Source of the DNA: Thermoplasmata archaeon
GTDB taxonomy: Archaea > Thermoplasmatota > Thermoplasmata > Thermoplasmatales > Thermoplasmataceae
Reading direction: 5' to 3'
Length of the DNA stretch: 8,317 nucleotides
Assembly: GCA_021797225.1 (NCBI GenBank)
Contig: JAKAAE010000064.1
Location: forward strand, 1-8,317
The position numbers were made by a program, and so were the translations under genes. Within the stretch, counting starts at the first letter, position 1. Every line of letters starts with the position of its first letter. Below, in pieces: positions 6,176 through 8,317 of the stretch. Under the pieces are notes generated by a model. It made no database searches and had not been told where the DNA came from. It worked only from the letters and a program-made list of their open reading frames with translations.

Positions 6176-6610
6176 ATTATCATCATTAAACAGCAGATGG
6201 CACCTGACCAGGACTACAGAAGATCCAACCACTTCCACCGGAAAAATAGTCTTACACAGGAAATGATGGTAACCAGCTGGCCTACTACTGAGAGGATTAA
6301 GAACCGGCAAGCATGTGAATTCCACACAATCAATTAATGTGGAAAAATAAATGGTGCATTCCACTGTCCTTTAGTCAAGTCATGCAAAGAGGCATGTATG
6401 CCCATATTTGTGGAAATGCAGCAGCTTCAAAGACCACCGGTGTGACTTAACAGCATGAGAATTAATAAGGGTATAGGGCTGCTATACTTCTACCCTGCTA
6501 TTGTACTGTACAGCCCAGGATTCCCGTGGATAGTGAAGCAACAACTGCCACAAATAGAGATGCAGTTTCTAAGTAATTTTAGCCAGCAATTTGTGCTGAA
6601 TGAGGGTTAA
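6176..6610 (+). pseudogene. Candidate decayed gene with in-frame stops
   Basis: A single + strand frame runs from just after the hydrolase gene to 6610 with only two internal stops: TAA at 6335-6337 and TGA at 6443-6445, ending at TAA 6608-6610. All three blocks read like protein. Block 1 (from ATG 6197, 46 aa) is basic and includes SWPTTERIKNRQACEFHTIN. Block 2 (35 aa) has a cysteine cluster, FHCPLVKSCKEACMPIF, reminiscent of the zinc-binding cysteine regions in some DDE transposases. Block 3 (54 aa) is hydrophobic to neutral. Base composition is richer in G and C than ordinary spacers here. I infer a degraded gene, perhaps a transposase remnant, but recognise no definite family. No terminal inverted repeats or target duplications were found. 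Other frames across 6180-6330 are also partly open, so the reading is uncertain. Confidence 0.33.
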
Positions 6611-6660
6611 TTGCCATTTACAGACATGCGATCTTTGTCCCGCTTAAATTCAGTACCTGT

Positions 6661-7413
6661 TCATCCCACCACCTTCGAAACTCTTACAGCTAAAAAGGAA
6701 CCTATAATGCCGAATAACACAAAGGATGGAATTGAGGCAAACATACCAAATACAATTGCCTGCCAGTCCACTATTCCACCGTAAAGCAGTGGGGCAAAGA
6801 AGCCACCAAAGAAGAGCGGGCCATCAATAGCCCATGGAATTCCTATTACAATTCCGGCAATAATGGGCATTGCCCTTGTTCTGAGTGGTACTTTTGTGGT
6901 TTCGTTATTCTTATTCTGTGCCTTCTGTGTTTTTTCTGACCCGAAACCAAATGGCTTTCCATGGGTAATGGCAATCCATAGGTCTATCAGTATTCCAAAG
7001 GCAAAAACCTGGTAGATAATGTACATAGGTTGCCCTCCAAATCCGTAATGATAGATATCCGCAAGAATGTTATAGATAAACCATCCAAGCATACCTATTC
7101 CCACTTTTCTCACCACACCCGCAAGAATCAGCAGAATCATAAATTCACCAAGGGCCCCAAATCCAAGAAATGCAGATGCACCTGATGGAACGAGTTTGTC
7201 CATAAATGGGCCAACAAAAAAGTTCCACACAATCATAAAAGCCGCAGCGATTCCAGTATATACATAATCCACGGTCTTAAGTTGTGACAGGGCTCCATTC
7301 TTTCTTCCCACATAAAGTAAAAAAAGGGAAGCGAGAGAAAAGTACAATATCATAATAGGCCAGGGCACAATTCCTGGCTGGTTCAGTGTTCCATCTATTC
7401 CGTTAAAACCCAT
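6661..7413 (-). CDS. Polytopic membrane protein, possibly ECF S-component-like
   Basis: A 250-residue integral membrane protein with about six to seven helices, at roughly 15-35, 49-69, 79-101, 104-121, 128-150, 181-213 and 218-245. A basic, polar cytosolic loop (GSEKTQKAQNKNNETTK) lies at about 158-174. The stretch ALGEFMILLILAGVVRKVGIGMLGW (87-111) followed by GGQPMYIIYQVFAFGILIDLW (126-146) resembles the pattern of ECF-type vitamin-transporter substrate subunits such as the YkoE group. This is weak pattern similarity: no ATPase or T-component gene is in the window, and the substrate is unknown. There is no ribosome site before the ATG; a TATA box 28-37 bases upstream (7441-7450) suggests a nearly leaderless transcript. 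The MFS transporter gene lies upstream on the same strand, 250 bases away. Confidence 0.8.
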   Translation of the reverse strand: MGFNGIDGTLNQPGIVPWPIMILYFSLASLFLLYVGRKNGALSQLKTVDYVYTGIAAAFMIVWNFFVGPFMDKLVPSGASAFLGFGALGEFMILLILAGVVRKVGIGMLGWFIYNILADIYHYGFGGQPMYIIYQVFAFGILIDLWIAITHGKPFGFGSEKTQKAQNKNNETTKVPLRTRAMPIIAGIVIGIPWAIDGPLFFGGFFAPLLYGGIVDWQAIVFGMFASIPSFVLFGIIGSFLAVRVSKVVG

Positions 7414-7436
7414 ATTTATCGATTGCCTATTTCATT

Positions 7437-7505
7437 AATTCTATATATAGTTTACACAAATAATCTATATTATAATATAAATCAATATATACTATATATA
7501 GAATT
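7437..7505. repeat. 15-bp perfect inverted repeat around the promoter of the membrane gene
   Basis: AATTCTATATATAGT (7437-7451) and ACTATATATAGAATT (7491-7505) are exact reverse complements separated by 39 bases. Each arm contains the palindrome CTATATATAG. Between them lies a further perfect palindrome, TATATTATAATATA (7466-7479), whose centre is 1.5 bases off the axis of the larger repeat. The left arm overlaps the predicted TATA box, so a regulator bound to both arms could block or loop the promoter. The related repeat at 5272-5308 uses the same core. Confidence 0.65.
7441..7450 (-). promoter_or_regulatory. TATA box of the membrane protein gene, a perfect palindrome
   Basis: CTATATATAG is its own reverse complement and lies 28-37 bases before the ATG at 7413. 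That is the spacing expected of a TATA box for a leaderless or very short-leader transcript. An identical copy at 7492-7501 could be a second promoter or part of an operator. Confidence 0.5.
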
Positions 7506-7663
7506 TCACAGGGAAAATAAATATAATGCCGGGCAATTAATTCCGCAGATCCTGATAAAATGAATTTATTATAGGAAAAATATAAATGATTTTAAGGTGG
7601 TGTAATATATTAAAAATTTAATAATTTATTATACTTATATTGAGGAATTTATGCCTGAAAAAT
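7506..7663. other. AT-rich spacer downstream of the MFS gene
   Basis: This stretch completes the 250-base spacer between the MFS gene and the membrane protein gene. On the - strand it opens with a T-run (complement of the A-run at 7658-7662) just after the MFS stop, and holds a short hairpin TATTAAA-AA-TTTAATA at 7608-7623. These may act in termination. A GGTGGT at 7596-7601 on the + strand has no convincing reading frame behind it. Confidence 0.4.
7608..7662 (-). terminator. Candidate T-rich termination region of the MFS gene
   Basis: On the - strand, two oligo-T runs (complements of the A-runs at 7658-7662 and 7612-7616) follow the MFS stop within about 55 bases. Archaeal terminators are often such T-rich stretches. 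The whole spacer is AT-rich, so specificity is low. Confidence 0.28.
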
Positions 7664-8317
7664 TTATTTCTGGGGAGCGGCTACAGTTTCAACAGCATCA
7701 ATTTTTGTTCCCTCTTCTATAGCGTTTATCTCCTCCAGCGACTTCCCTTTAGTTTCAGTAGCCAGGAATATTGTTGCAAGCAGTCCTATAACTGAAAATC
7801 CCGTGAAGAAGAACAGGCTCATGCTGAATCCAAAGTCTGTGACAATAAATGGAAATGTAGTTATACCAAGAATGGCACCGATTCTACTGACAGATGTTCC
7901 AAATCCCTGGGCAGTGGCCCTATCCTCAGTTGGAAATAACTCAACGGGATAAACAAAATCCGTGGATCCCGGACCAATGGCCTCGGTTATATAGAATATT
8001 AGAAACATAATAAAAATTGGTATGCCGGCTATAAGAAACTCTGCCTTGGTTGAGTAGAAATGCGTTATAATGCCCAGTATGCCAAGAGATATAACCATGC
8101 CAGAAAATCCTATAATGGTTATAATTCTTCTGCCGAGCCTGTCAATCAGCAGTATGGCAATAATGCTCCCAAGTATGGCAAACGAGTCAAACACAGCAGA
8201 ACCTAAAACGGCAAGCCTGGCCTTAAATCCAAGGAGTACCAGAATTGTGGGGCTGAAAATTGAAATGCCATAGAAGGCTGCATCGAAGGTGAACCAGAAT
8301 ATTCCAACAAATAGCAG
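7664..8317 (-). CDS. MFS transporter, sugar-porter type (C-terminal half, partial)
   Basis: The last 217 codons of a major facilitator superfamily transporter; the frame is open to the window edge, so the start lies beyond it. The fragment opens in the seventh membrane helix (FTFDAAFYGISIFSPTIL), which resembles helix 7 of phosphate and organic-solute porters. It then shows the loop motif DRLGRR (about 59-64), the sugar-porter signature PVELFPTEDRATAQGFGTSVSRIGAILG at ~121-148, and the closing ETKGKSLEEI (187-196), equivalent to the PETKG-x-SLEE motif. Members are secondary transporters of sugars, phosphate or aromatic acids, driven by a proton gradient that acidophiles have in excess. The helix 7 pattern slightly favours phosphate or organic-acid transport over sugars, but the substrate cannot be fixed. 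The tail after the last helix is short and mildly acidic. Confidence 0.92.
   Translation of the reverse strand: MLFVGIFWFTFDAAFYGISIFSPTILVLLGFKARLAVLGSAVFDSFAILGSIIAILLIDRLGRRIITIIGFSGMVISLGILGIITHFYSTKAEFLIAGIPIFIMFLIFYITEAIGPGSTDFVYPVELFPTEDRATAQGFGTSVSRIGAILGITTFPFIVTDFGFSMSLFFFTGFSVIGLLATIFLATETKGKSLEEINAIEEGTKIDAVETVAAPQK

Noticed and set aside
6116..6364. 82-codon open frame on the - strand across the end of the hydrolase gene
   Set aside because: It overlaps the well-supported hydrolase C-terminus on the other strand and has no promoter or ribosome site. It is best explained as the antisense of the candidate pseudogene region.
7651..7722. Short + strand frame with GAGG before an ATG at 7651
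   Set aside because: It is only 23 codons and runs antisense into the end of the MFS gene.
8070..8273. Open frame on the + strand opposite the MFS gene
   Set aside because: It is antisense to a clear transporter sequence; the repetitive M, I, P and S composition is typical of the complement of membrane-helix codons.

Overview
The window looks like chromosome of an acidophilic archaeon of the Thermoplasmatales type (Ferroplasma/Acidiplasma/Cuniculiplasma-like). This is inferred from AT-rich DNA with heavy use of ATA, AGA and AGG codons, archaeal TATA-type promoters roughly 25-40 bases ahead of genes, GGTG-type Shine-Dalgarno sites next to apparently leaderless genes, and proteins of archaeal character. 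The genus is a guess. No rRNA, tRNA, CRISPR array or complete insertion sequence was found.

Layout. (1) 1-77: probable last codons of an upstream + strand gene. (2) 264-866, + strand: a YbjQ/UPF0145 protein with its own promoter, followed after 6 bases by a small possible membrane protein. (3) 1104-4980, - strand: a two-gene operon encoding a large SNF2-family ATPase with an SNF2-associated domain (1007 aa) and, one base later, a SWIM zinc-finger protein (283 aa). (4) 4981-5413: a 433-base divergent intergenic region with promoters for both sides, an AT-rich inverted repeat and a stretch that looks like decayed coding sequence. (5) 5414-6172, + strand: a metallo-beta-lactamase-fold hydrolase of the RNase Z-like branch. 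(6) 6173-6660: a 488-base gap between convergent genes, holding a frame broken by in-frame stops (candidate pseudogene) and small hairpins. (7) 6661-7413, - strand: a polytopic membrane protein faintly like ECF-transporter S components. (8) 7414-7663: a very AT-rich spacer with two copies of a palindromic TATA-like motif arranged as a 15-bp inverted repeat. (9) 7664-8317, - strand: the C-terminal half of an MFS sugar-porter-type transporter that continues past the window edge.

How the genes work together. The clearest functional unit is the SNF2 ATPase with the SWIM protein. Their one-base spacing, with the second gene's ribosome site inside the last codons of the first, implies coupled translation and probably a joint role on DNA or chromatin. 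The two transporter-like genes lie on one strand, but a 250-base spacer with a strong TATA box suggests separate control. YbjQ and the metallo-hydrolase are independent housekeeping-like units. I see no clear defence island or novel multi-gene system. The most interesting leftovers are the shared CTATATATAG-type elements ahead of two unrelated genes, the broken frame at 6176-6610, and the SNF2/SWIM pair itself.
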